A DNA stretch of 26,490 nt from a virus, in IMG/VR virus record IMGVR_UViG_3300022745_000132, positions 1 through 26,490 of that record, one strand, 5' to 3'. The notes under the pieces were generated by a model. It was given only the letters and a program-made list of their open reading frames with translations. It had not been told where the DNA came from and ran no database searches. The translations under genes were made by a program, and so were the position numbers. This document shows positions 21,255 to 26,490 of the stretch, one piece after another. The first letter of the stretch is position 1. Each line of letters opens with the position of its first letter.

Positions 21255-22520
21255 TCATGCGTTGTTTAGCTTTGGATACTTGAGAGCGCCGCCCCATGTT
21301 TCATTGCTCATGGAGCCTTCAGTAAGCGCAAGGTATCTGAAGCTGTCTGCCCCGTGACTGAATTCATCGTGCAGCGGGCCAATCGCCTCGCCCGTCTTTG
21401 CGCTCAGATTCCATCGATACCGCTTCAAGCACTCGACCAGCCGCTCAGTTCTTGCTTCGTTGAAATAGACCCTTGGGAACATTTCCCGCGCCCTATCAAT
21501 CCCGCTGTTGATCTGGACGTTAGGCGTTTCCTTCACATCCCAGCCCAGGCCGCGCAATATGTCGGCGTCCATCTTTCCTGTCTGGTGGCGCTTCTGAAAG
21601 CCATCGTGAGGCAGGTAGCAAGCACCCCAGTTCATTGGCTGGTCATCCAGCTTGAGGGCTTTCAGTTCTGCGCTGTAGTCAGCCAGGATGCGCTGATTGC
21701 CCTCGATGTAGTGAATGATGCGAATCTCACTACTTACCTTCTGACACAGGATGATTGTCATACTGTCAGCCATCCCAAGATCCCACACTAGATGGGTCTT
21801 TAGACTGCCATCGTGCGGTACTCGCGTTATCCGCTTGCCTGCAATGGTCTGTGCCATCGACTCAAAGTAGATAGCGCCTTCCACGGCAGGCTTACAGTGC
21901 CCTTCCCAGATGTGCAGGTAATCCTCCTGCCGCATCACGAGCTTGGCGTGTTCGCGCTCTTTCTCAAGCACAGAAGGAAACCAAGGGTTATCGCTCCAGT
22001 TCATCTCAACGCACTTGCAGTCAGGCGGAGGCTTCACCACCAGCCGCTGGTGCGTTTCATCGGTGTCAAGCTGTGGGTTGTACGTTGCCCAAATCTCTGA
22101 GCCTTCAGCGCGGATTGTCGGAACAAGAATGTCCCAAGACCGCTTTGTGATGCTCTGAGCTTCCTCTAGCCAACAGATAGAAACGCCCTCGAATGACTTT
22201 AGGCTGTCCGCTGTCTGGTCACTAAGACCGCTGAAATAGAAAGCACTCCCATTTTTCCCGCGTATCTCAGTCTGCAAGACCTCATAGAACGATTCCAGTC
22301 CAAGCGCCGCAATCTGGTCTTTCAGCAACTGGTGCACCGACTGCTGGATGCTCTTTTGCACTTCCCGCGTGCAGAGGATGCGAGTGGGCTTTGATGCTGC
22401 AATCACCAGCAGGGCGCGAGCAACACCCCAAGACTTCCCACTACCTCTCCCACCTCTGATGCCCTTGTAGCGGCATGGCTCAAACAAGAATTTGAGCTTC
22501 TCCGGGAATTCAGCTTCCAC
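21255..22520 (-). CDS. terL: Terminase large subunit
   Basis: A 421-residue packaging motor of the Terminase_3 (PBSX) family. ATPase: Walker A GGRGSGKS at residues 23-30, Walker B ICWLEEA at 115-121 with catalytic Glu119/120, coupling motif TYNP at 146-149. Nuclease (RNase H-like): Asp247 in VWDLGMADS, Asp306 in YLPHDG and Asp392 in HGADSFRY are the expected acidic triad. It translocates DNA into the prohead and cuts the concatemer. The start is GTG and overlaps the end of the small subunit by 11 bases. Length is normal for the family. Confidence 0.97.
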   Translation of the reverse strand: MEAEFPEKLKFLFEPCRYKGIRGGRGSGKSWGVARALLVIAASKPTRILCTREVQKSIQQSVHQLLKDQIAALGLESFYEVLQTEIRGKNGSAFYFSGLSDQTADSLKSFEGVSICWLEEAQSITKRSWDILVPTIRAEGSEIWATYNPQLDTDETHQRLVVKPPPDCKCVEMNWSDNPWFPSVLEKEREHAKLVMRQEDYLHIWEGHCKPAVEGAIYFESMAQTIAGKRITRVPHDGSLKTHLVWDLGMADSMTIILCQKVSSEIRIIHYIEGNQRILADYSAELKALKLDDQPMNWGACYLPHDGFQKRHQTGKMDADILRGLGWDVKETPNVQINSGIDRAREMFPRVYFNEARTERLVECLKRYRWNLSAKTGEAIGPLHDEFSHGADSFRYLALTEGSMSNETWGGALKYPKLNNA

Positions 22521-22785
22521 GGAATGTCACGCGAATGCTCTGCTCAATAGGCCCGCCACCTTCGCCAGTAACCTGTAGCGGCATAGTCTTGCCTATCAGG
22601 CTCATAAACGCGGCAGGATGGCTAATTGCCACTTCTTGCAGGTATTGAGTCCCGCCCAAGTTATCCAGCGTCTGAACAATAATGTCCCGAATCTGCTGGT
22701 TGTTCTTATTCAGAACCCCCTTGGGCCTGCCTTGATTTGGTCTTTTTTCGCCTTTCTTATAGGCGGTCTTTGGTGCTTGTGACAT
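22510..22785 (-). CDS. terS: Terminase small subunit, short form
   Basis: A 91-residue DNA-recognition subunit candidate. The start at 22785 (MSQAPKTAYKKGEKRPNQ) is chosen because the typical basic KGEKRPNQGRPKGVLN segment follows it; a further ATG at 22842 would add 19 residues of no clear character, with only weak ribosome-site sequence before either. The basic N-terminus binds DNA, and the central helices (QQIRDIIVQTLDNLGG, YLQEVAISHPAAFMSLIG) resemble phage small terminases of the DUF5681 style. C-terminus ends RVTFRGS and overlaps terL. It is shorter than most (about 140-180 residues). Confidence 0.8.
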   Translation of the reverse strand: MSQAPKTAYKKGEKRPNQGRPKGVLNKNNQQIRDIIVQTLDNLGGTQYLQEVAISHPAAFMSLIGKTMPLQVTGEGGGPIEQSIRVTFRGS

Positions 22786-22994
22786 ATTGGGTTCACTCTC
22801 GTGATTATCCAAAGTTGAGTTAATGACCACGCCCACCCGCATGCGCCTGAAAGGGAAAGCGCCGCGCCGTTTCTGTGTCGTGGAGTGCTGCCGTTACGTT
22901 TCTGCCACTAGAGCAGCGATGGCATAGCTTGATGCGCCTGACCCGGACCCTGGCGGGCTGATGAGACGGGATTTGCTGGCGTAGAGCAAGCTGG
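22786..22994 (-). other. Leader spacer between late terminator and terS
   Basis: About 210 bases without a supported gene. The only open stretch is an upstream extension of terS (ATG at 22842) and short antisense frames. No further hairpin with a U-tract was seen. It would be the 5' leader of the late messenger. Confidence 0.55.
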
Positions 22995-22999
22995 AAAGA

Positions 23000-23032
23000 G
23001 AAAAGCCCCGGCGGCTTGTGACTGCGGGGGCT
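23000..23032 (-). terminator. Intrinsic terminator in late leader (tR'-like)
   Basis: Minus strand AGCCCC-C-GC (23032-23024), 11-base loop, GC-C-GGGGCT (23012-23004), then TTTCTCTTTCC. Eight pairs with one mismatch. It lies about 60 bases after the likely start of the promoter at 23095-23123, ahead of all head genes. Confidence 0.72.
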
Positions 23033-23046
23033 GTGGAGTCGAATCT

Positions 23047-23062
23047 CCCTGCGCAAACAGGG
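23047..23062 (-). promoter_or_regulatory. Leader hairpin between promoter and terminator
   Basis: Minus strand CCCTG-TTTGCG-CAGGG. A second small hairpin, GGAG-ATTCGA-CTCC (23048-23035), shares two bases with it, so the two would compete in part. Both lie in the first 60 bases of the predicted late transcript and could be a recognition or pausing structure for antitermination. Confidence 0.45.
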
Positions 23063-23094
23063 TATTGACTGTGCTATTGCTTCAATTACTGGTG

Positions 23095-23123
23095 TTTATA
23101 CATGAGAAGTTTCACGCTTGCAA
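23095..23123 (-). promoter_or_regulatory. Putative late promoter (pR'-like)
   Basis: TTGCAA (23123-23118), a 17-base spacer and TATAAA (23100-23095) on the minus strand: a good sigma70 match, 4/6 and 5/6. It overlaps the last codons and TAA stop of the Q-like gene. Transcription would start near 23088 and meet the terminator about 60 bases later, the layout of lambda pR' and tR'. Confidence 0.65.
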
Positions 23124-23485
23124 GCATTTTGCAGAATATTTCTAGCCTCAATCACCATATCAAACAGCGCATCTTTGCTGACCTCCAATGTCTTTGCGAT
23201 CTTTACCGGGCTATTGCGCCAGACGTAATTCCATCTGAGAGCCGTTTTGTGCTTGTGAGGCATGGCTGATATTGCCTTCTCGATTTCCACGGCATCCAGC
23301 GTGTCTACAGGCGTTGTAATCTCAGGCGGGTGCCACTGGCGGCTATTGGATTGAGCTTGGCGGAACATTGGATGCACTGCCCAGCCGTGAGGCCTGACCC
23401 TTACCCAGCGCGACCAATTCATCAGCCTGCGGTGTATGTCGTCCTGGCTTGCGGGTACATAGTCAAAATCAAAATGTACCTTCAT
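23096..23485 (-). CDS. Q-like late antiterminator / sigma region 4-like protein
   Basis: A 129-residue protein likely to switch on late genes by letting RNA polymerase pass terminators. The N-terminal half is basic/aromatic (RLMNWSRWVRVRPHGWAV). The C-terminal half (60-122) is a helix-turn-helix of the sigma-70 region 4 kind: AVEIEKAISAMPHKHKTALR, NYVWRNSPVKIAKTLEVSKD, MVIEARNILQNA. Antiterminators of the lambdoid Q and DUF1133-type families look like this. Its place, last in the early operon and directly before a promoter-terminator pair and the terminase genes, is that of Q. An alternative is an ArpU/RinA-type activator of late genes. Confidence 0.75.
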   Translation of the reverse strand: MKVHFDFDYVPASQDDIHRRLMNWSRWVRVRPHGWAVHPMFRQAQSNSRQWHPPEITTPVDTLDAVEIEKAISAMPHKHKTALRWNYVWRNSPVKIAKTLEVSKDALFDMVIEARNILQNACKRETSHV

Positions 23486-23961
23486 GCAGCCTCCAAAACA
23501 GAGTGATTCAATACGCGCACACCGGCTGACTTGTTCTGCATACGCGCTTTTGTCTTCACAAGCCAGTATTCATACTTGGACCGGCTGATTGATGTGCGCT
23601 GCAAGTCATGCCAGCGGAATAGCTCGCGCATTGCCTCCAGGCCTGGGCCAGTTAGCCCCATACGCCCTGTTTTCTCGAATCTGACAGCAGCGTCAAGCAA
23701 AGCATTTTCCGCCTCCTGGCAGGCTTCTAGCGCCTCTGGGCCTACGCCACCCATTGACATGGTTTCAGCAATGCTTTGCAGCGTGTTCAGGTCGTGCCAC
23801 TCTTGCAGCGTTGCGCGGCCAAGTGCAAATGCGTCGATTGATGCCAGCTCAGCCATGCGAACTTTGTTTAGCTCTTTGTCCTGGCTGATGGCGCAACCCT
23901 CAATTGCATGGGTGATTGGGTTAATGAGTGACAAGACCTTTCGGATAGTGCGCTTTCTCAT
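23482..23961 (-). CDS. Hypothetical early protein, 159 residues
   Basis: A helical protein with a basic start (MRKRTIRKVLSLINPITHAI), a central region (LASIDAFALGRATLQEWHDL, PEALEACQEAENALLDAAVR) and an Arg/Lys-rich C-terminus (LQRTSISRSKYEYWLVKTKA). I recognise no known domain, though small proteins of this design occur just upstream of antiterminator genes in betaproteobacterial phages. The ATG overlaps the preceding stop and its own stop overlaps the Q-like gene, so it is made together with that regulator. It may be DNA- or RNA-binding, given its charge; this is a guess. Confidence 0.72.
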   Translation of the reverse strand: MRKRTIRKVLSLINPITHAIEGCAISQDKELNKVRMAELASIDAFALGRATLQEWHDLNTLQSIAETMSMGGVGPEALEACQEAENALLDAAVRFEKTGRMGLTGPGLEAMRELFRWHDLQRTSISRSKYEYWLVKTKARMQNKSAGVRVLNHSVLEAA

Positions 23962-24167
23962 TTAGCCTCCCAGTTTCCATAGTTACGGCAGTCCGCGCAA
24001 ATGCGCAGCGTTTCGTTCGTATCGTCAAGCGCAGGCACCTTGCATGTTCCGCAAGTGACCTCTGCCAATTTCTCACGGAACCATTTAGCGCCACCTTGTG
24101 CCATGTATTTTGCGTGTTCTTCGGCAGTCACACGCAAACCGATGTGATGTGAAACAACTGGCTTCAT
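23958..24167 (-). CDS. Small zinc-ribbon-like protein
   Basis: A 69-residue protein. The N-terminal part is a short helix (TAEEHAKYMAQGGAKWFREK) that recalls ribbon-helix-helix-like C-termini. The C-terminal 30 residues have two Cys pairs, CGTCK and CADCR, separated by 15 residues, consistent with one zinc. Start and stop both overlap neighbours as ATGA. Function unknown. Confidence 0.75.
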   Translation of the reverse strand: MKPVVSHHIGLRVTAEEHAKYMAQGGAKWFREKLAEVTCGTCKVPALDDTNETLRICADCRNYGNWEAK

Positions 24168-24379
24168 GGCTTCTCCCCATATTGCAGTTCCAATGCAAGC
24201 TGGCAGTAATGGATAACCTTCCTCAGATCATCAGACCCGTTTTTATCCTTGTGCCGTGCTGCATATTTTATGATATTGCCCTGAAAAAAGTCCAAATTAT
24301 TGGCGTGTATAAACTCGATTGGCTGTATTTTCATCTTGGCGTAATGTGAACCGCCATGCTGTGTATCTAGTGCGCTCAT
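24164..24379 (-). CDS. DUF3310 protein
   Basis: A 71-residue protein with the whole DUF3310 pattern: HGGSHYAKMKIQPIEFIHAN at residues 8-27, then LDFFQGNIIKYAARHKDKNG and DDLRKVIHYCQLALEL. This family is widespread in phages of Gram-negative and Gram-positive hosts and is sometimes labelled nucleotide kinase on weak grounds; its biochemical role is not settled. It lies among recombination genes and is coupled to both neighbours by ATGA overlaps. Confidence 0.92.
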   Translation of the reverse strand: MSALDTQHGGSHYAKMKIQPIEFIHANNLDFFQGNIIKYAARHKDKNGSDDLRKVIHYCQLALELQYGEKP

Positions 24380-24639
24380 GCGAATAGCCTTTCCAATGTT
24401 TGAGCCAGCAAATCAAGCTCGGTTACTTTCTTGATATTCATCATCGACTTGTCGCCGTGAATGCCTTTACTTCCAGTGTGGCAAGATGGGCAAAGCGGGA
24501 TTACCAGCCAATTGCTTGCACGCTGTGACATTCCCTGCCCTTCGCGTATGTGATGGATATGGGCGCCTTCCACGCCACATGTAGCGCATGGGAGTTGCGC
24601 AACCCTGTCCATGTGCTGTTTCATGGCCTTGGTCGTCAC
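24376..24639 (-). CDS. Ref-like HNH nuclease
   Basis: An 87-residue protein with paired cysteines C18/C21 (LPCATCG), the histidine cluster H27, H29, H30 (HIHHIREGQGMSQR), a central NWLVIPLC and C50/C53/H54 (CPSCH), plus H61 in KGIHGD. This is the compact pattern of the P1 Ref family, RecA-dependent HNH nucleases that stimulate recombination, and also near the DUF968 proteins of the nin region. It sits next to ninB and a resolvase-type nuclease, which supports a recombination role. Start at 24639 overlaps the upstream stop. Confidence 0.82.
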   Translation of the reverse strand: MTTKAMKQHMDRVAQLPCATCGVEGAHIHHIREGQGMSQRASNWLVIPLCPSCHTGSKGIHGDKSMMNIKKVTELDLLAQTLERLFA

Positions 24640-25133
24640 ATCAAACCTTTGAGCAGTATTTGCAACTGGCGCAGCTTTTCCACATTCTTTTCATTCGCAG
24701 AAATTCCGTCTTCAATTTCCACCGCCGCCGCATCAATTTCATCAGCGATAGATCGGATTGACATCTGTACCGCAACAAGCCTTGAGGATATTTTAGAAAG
24801 CAATTCAAGCGGTGTTTTGTTTACTTCTGGCTTGATTTGTTTTTGAGCGATTACTTCAACTGCTGCCATTTCTATTTCCTTTACTTCAATCTTGTCTTTA
24901 ACCTCAACACGCTTAAATTTTCCTATCTGAACTTCATCAATCAGGCCAGATTCTTTTAGGCTATTCAAGCAACCTTTTATTATTCTTGGGTCACCGTTTG
25001 ATCGTGTGACCCGCCGCATTTCGCTTATTACTTGGTTTATTTCCCAAGAATCTTTGATTGGGACAAATTCATAAACCTTCTTGGCAATAGACGATTGCCC
25101 CTGCATTTTTTGTGCATATTTGCTTGGCGTCAT
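24636..25133 (-). CDS. Hypothetical protein with winged-helix-like and coiled-coil parts
   Basis: A 165-residue protein. Residues 28-78 (INQVISEMRRVTRSNGDPRI, KGCLNSLKESGLIDEVQI) look like a small winged helix, in which two helices and a short beta wing alternate. Residues 110-162 are a coiled coil (LELLSKISSRLVAVQMSIRS, EIEDGISANEKNVEKLRQLQ). The gene is markedly more A+T-rich than its neighbours, suggesting separate acquisition. Its ATG overlaps the ninB stop. Function unknown; DNA binding is likely only by fold impression. Confidence 0.7.
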   Translation of the reverse strand: MTPSKYAQKMQGQSSIAKKVYEFVPIKDSWEINQVISEMRRVTRSNGDPRIIKGCLNSLKESGLIDEVQIGKFKRVEVKDKIEVKEIEMAAVEVIAQKQIKPEVNKTPLELLSKISSRLVAVQMSIRSIADEIDAAAVEIEDGISANEKNVEKLRQLQILLKGLM

Positions 25134-25543
25134 GCGTGCTCCATCAGGTCAATAAAGCGCACGCCAAGCTCCACGGCTGCATGGGCTTCTACAAGGTCAG
25201 AGAATTCGCAAAACTCAGCAGTGGAAAGGCTGGTTGACGACTTCCCGATAACCTCACCGCTTGGCAGTTCTTCCACGCCTATAAACATGCGTTTGAACTG
25301 CTCATGCCATATTTCTGCGCTGTACAACCTGCCTCCTACTGTTGCCTGCTCTGCGATCTGAGCCAATACGCCGCGCCCCCAATAGCGCCTGTTCTGTGCC
25401 GCCGTGCGCTTGCGCAACTTGCATGTCAATACCAACTGCTTGCCAGACTTGAGCCATTGCCCAAGGAATGGGAATAGCTGCGCCTTGAGGATCGCGCGGG
25501 CCTGCATTGGGTTATGCAGGTCAATGGTTAACGATGTAGTCAT
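25130..25543 (-). CDS. ninB: NinB recombination protein
   Basis: A 137-residue protein of the lambda NinB (Orf) family, which binds single-stranded DNA with SSB and helps RecA- or Red-type recombination in place of RecFOR. The typical core is visible: LTCKLRKRTAAQNRRYWG from about residue 39, then GVLAQIAEQATVGGRLYSAE and IWHEQFKRMFIG, with a helical C-terminus (EFCEFSDLVEAHAAVELGV). Length is close to that of lambda NinB (146). It is coupled to a PD-(D/E)XK nuclease upstream and a Ref-like nuclease downstream, forming a small recombination cassette. Confidence 0.93.
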   Translation of the reverse strand: MTTSLTIDLHNPMQARAILKAQLFPFLGQWLKSGKQLVLTCKLRKRTAAQNRRYWGRGVLAQIAEQATVGGRLYSAEIWHEQFKRMFIGVEELPSGEVIGKSSTSLSTAEFCEFSDLVEAHAAVELGVRFIDLMEHA

Positions 25544-25857
25544 GCTTCACTCCAAACAGTTGGCTTTTCACCTTGTCGCTGAACCAGCCAAGACCCGGTA
25601 CCGCTGATTTTTGAAGCAAGCATCCACGGCAATTTGCGTTTAGTCGCCTGCTCCATTGCCTGCTTTCTGTGAGCCTCAGTAATCGCGACGGTGTTTTTGC
25701 ATTCAAGGCACCAATACCGCCCGCTTGGGTCTTTGGCTAGAAAGTCCTCTTGGCTCATGCCGGATGCTGTTTCAATCACATCCCAATCACGGCTTCGTAG
25801 GAGGTTTGCTAATTGGGTCTGGCCGCGCCTGCCCTTGTCTCTCTGTGCTTTGCTCAT
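25540..25857 (-). CDS. PD-(D/E)XK nuclease, resolvase-like
   Basis: A 105-residue protein with the nuclease core in order: basic N-terminus and first helix (KGRRGQTQLANLLRSR), then D38 in GMSQEDFLA, then E52-x-K54 in WCLECKN, and a following helix (AHRKQAMEQATKRK). This matches small PD-(D/E)XK enzymes of the Hjc-like junction-resolving group found in phages, but other DNA targets are possible. ATG at 25857 has GGAGG nine bases upstream, inside the preceding gene, so the 71-base overlap with that gene is probably real. It would act with NinB. Confidence 0.82.
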   Translation of the reverse strand: MSKAQRDKGRRGQTQLANLLRSRDWDVIETASGMSQEDFLAKDPSGRYWCLECKNTVAITEAHRKQAMEQATKRKLPWMLASKISGTGSWLVQRQGEKPTVWSEA

Positions 25858-26011
25858 GCTTCACAGCCTCCACAAGCAGTTCCGGCAGTTCCTTGAACTC
25901 CCTGCATTCCTCGGCCATCTGATTGACCCTGTGCCAGACGTACGCTTTCCATGCTGGGTGCTGGGCTAACGCAACGTAGTGCGCCAGGATCTCGGCTAGT
26001 TGTGGGTCCAT
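25787..26011 (-). CDS. Small hypothetical early protein, 74 residues
   Basis: A soluble, mostly helical protein (LAEILAHYVALAQHPAWKAY, WHRVNQMAEECREFKELPEL) with a polar Pro/Ser tail. I recall this type from betaproteobacterial phages, with no function. It starts two bases after the stop of the 44-residue gene and its last 71 bases are shared, in another frame, with the nuclease gene. Confidence 0.72.
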   Translation of the reverse strand: MDPQLAEILAHYVALAQHPAWKAYVWHRVNQMAEECREFKELPELLVEAVKHEQSTERQGQARPDPISKPPTKP

Positions 26012-26146
26012 TCATCGCGACCCCACAGAGTCACCCAGGACAAACAGCGCCCGCAAAATCTGCTGCTGTGGGACATTCACGCCAGCCCGCACTAAGTCCA
26101 GCGTGTGCGCGGCTTCGCGCTCTTCGTGTGTGTAGTGGTCACGCAT
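26012..26146 (-). CDS. Very small early protein, 44 residues
   Basis: Encodes MRDHYTHEEREAAHTLDLVR and on to a C-terminal LRALFVLGDSVGSR. It is below the usual gene-calling size, but its ATG shares the A of the preceding stop (TGATG) and its stop lies directly before the next ATG, exactly filling the gap. Acidic/basic mixed, helical, no membrane segment. Function unknown. Confidence 0.6.
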   Translation of the reverse strand: MRDHYTHEEREAAHTLDLVRAGVNVPQQQILRALFVLGDSVGSR

Positions 26147-26490
26147 CAATCAATCCTCAAGGCTTGTTTGTAAAAACGGATTTGGATAGGCTTCAAGAAC
26201 TCGCCGGACTGATCGCGGGATTGCAGGCGTCTCGCCCAATCTCTGCCGTCAATGTGCGCAGTGACTTTCAGCGGTGCCAGCTTGCGAAGCTCTGCGGCCA
26301 TGCGCTCAGGGTTTGCGCGTGGCGCTTCAAGTCGCGGCACCTCCGGCTGCGGTGCTTTGCGGCAAAGCGTGCGAAAGTCCTGCGCGGTCGGCGGCTTCGC
26401 GTCTGGCAAGTTGTCCAGCGCCCAGCCGATTGCCTTCGGGTGTTCGACCATGCCGGATAGCACATCACCCCAATCGGTCTTAACGTCGTT
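26146..26490 (-). CDS. Phage replication protein, C-terminal part
   Basis: The frame is open through the right edge, so the N-terminal part is missing; at least 114 residues are seen, beginning NDVKTDWGDVLSGMV. The segment MVEHPKAIGWALDNLPDAKP, followed by TAQDFRTLCRKAP and a Pro/Glu/Arg-rich linker with ERMAAELRKL, is a pattern I know from the C-termini of replication proteins (lambda P-like or helicase-loader type) of betaproteobacterial phages. A trimmed start at the GTG at 26463 is not needed. It is first in the visible operon, whose later genes are for recombination, and it probably loads or partners the host helicase. The exact class cannot be decided from this end. Confidence 0.68.
   Translation of the reverse strand, partial: NDVKTDWGDVLSGMVEHPKAIGWALDNLPDAKPPTAQDFRTLCRKAPQPEVPRLEAPRANPERMAAELRKLAPLKVTAHIDGRDWARRLQSRDQSGEFLKPIQIRFYKQALRID

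Noticed and set aside
20833-21357. A 174-codon plus-strand frame opposite portal and terL
   Set aside because: It is antisense to two confidently assigned genes and spans their border; composition is shadow-like.
23035-23048. T-loop-like bases (ATTCGA between GGAG and CTCC), suggesting a tRNA or attachment site
   Set aside because: No acceptor, anticodon or D arm can be arranged around it.
1-26490. A known or new anti-phage defence system or toxin-antitoxin pair
   Set aside because: Apart from the unknown small proteins, every gene fits phage replication, recombination, assembly or lysis; no defence motif was seen.

Overview
The window holds most of the genome of a temperate, podovirus-type phage, or a prophage of one. 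Almost every gene is on the minus strand, so the biological order runs from the right edge (26490) to the left edge (1). Three things point to a short-tailed phage. There is a large portal with a glutamine-rich coiled-coil C-terminus. There is a capsid protein of the SU10/DUF5309 type followed by an adaptor and a nozzle-like protein. There are three long Ala/Gly/Gln-rich internal (ejection-type) proteins where a tape measure would otherwise be. The host is probably a beta-proteobacterium (Burkholderiales); this is inferred from protein style (replication protein tail, lipoprotein, integrase tail) and not shown directly.

Right part, 26490 to 23096: a tightly coupled early/middle operon in which most stop and start codons overlap as ATGA. 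It carries the end of a replication protein, a PD-(D/E)XK nuclease, NinB, a Ref-like HNH nuclease, a DUF3310 protein, several small unknown proteins and a Q-like antiterminator. The 310-base gap after it contains a good sigma70-type promoter overlapping the end of the Q-like gene and, about 60 bases into the transcript, an intrinsic terminator. This is the arrangement of lambda pR'/tR', so it is probably the late-gene switch.

Middle, 22785 to 13779: packaging and head module (small and large terminase, portal, two small overlapping genes, scaffold, major capsid protein, two small structural proteins, a conserved small protein, adaptor). The major capsid gene is split. A 22-codon first exon (17439-17374) is separated from the 285-codon second exon (16377-15520) by a 996-base group I intron of the phage T4 td type, with an HNH homing endonuclease inside it. 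Four intergenic leaders of this module carry the same small RNA hairpin with a GAGA tetraloop and compensatory base changes.

Left-middle, 13779 to 3211: nozzle-like protein, small virion protein, three internal/ejection proteins (one with an 18-residue tandem repeat), a short tail-fibre protein and a 651-residue repeat-built tail protein. A possible 41-codon membrane-protein gene lies on the opposite strand at 6183-6308.

Left end, 3208 to 1: DUF4376 protein, lysis cassette (two small membrane proteins as holin candidates, an HNH nuclease, a DUF6527-like protein, a lambda R-type endolysin, a lipoprotein, DUF1353). The window ends with the last 34 codons of a tyrosine integrase on the plus strand, whose stop overlaps the end of the phage late operon.
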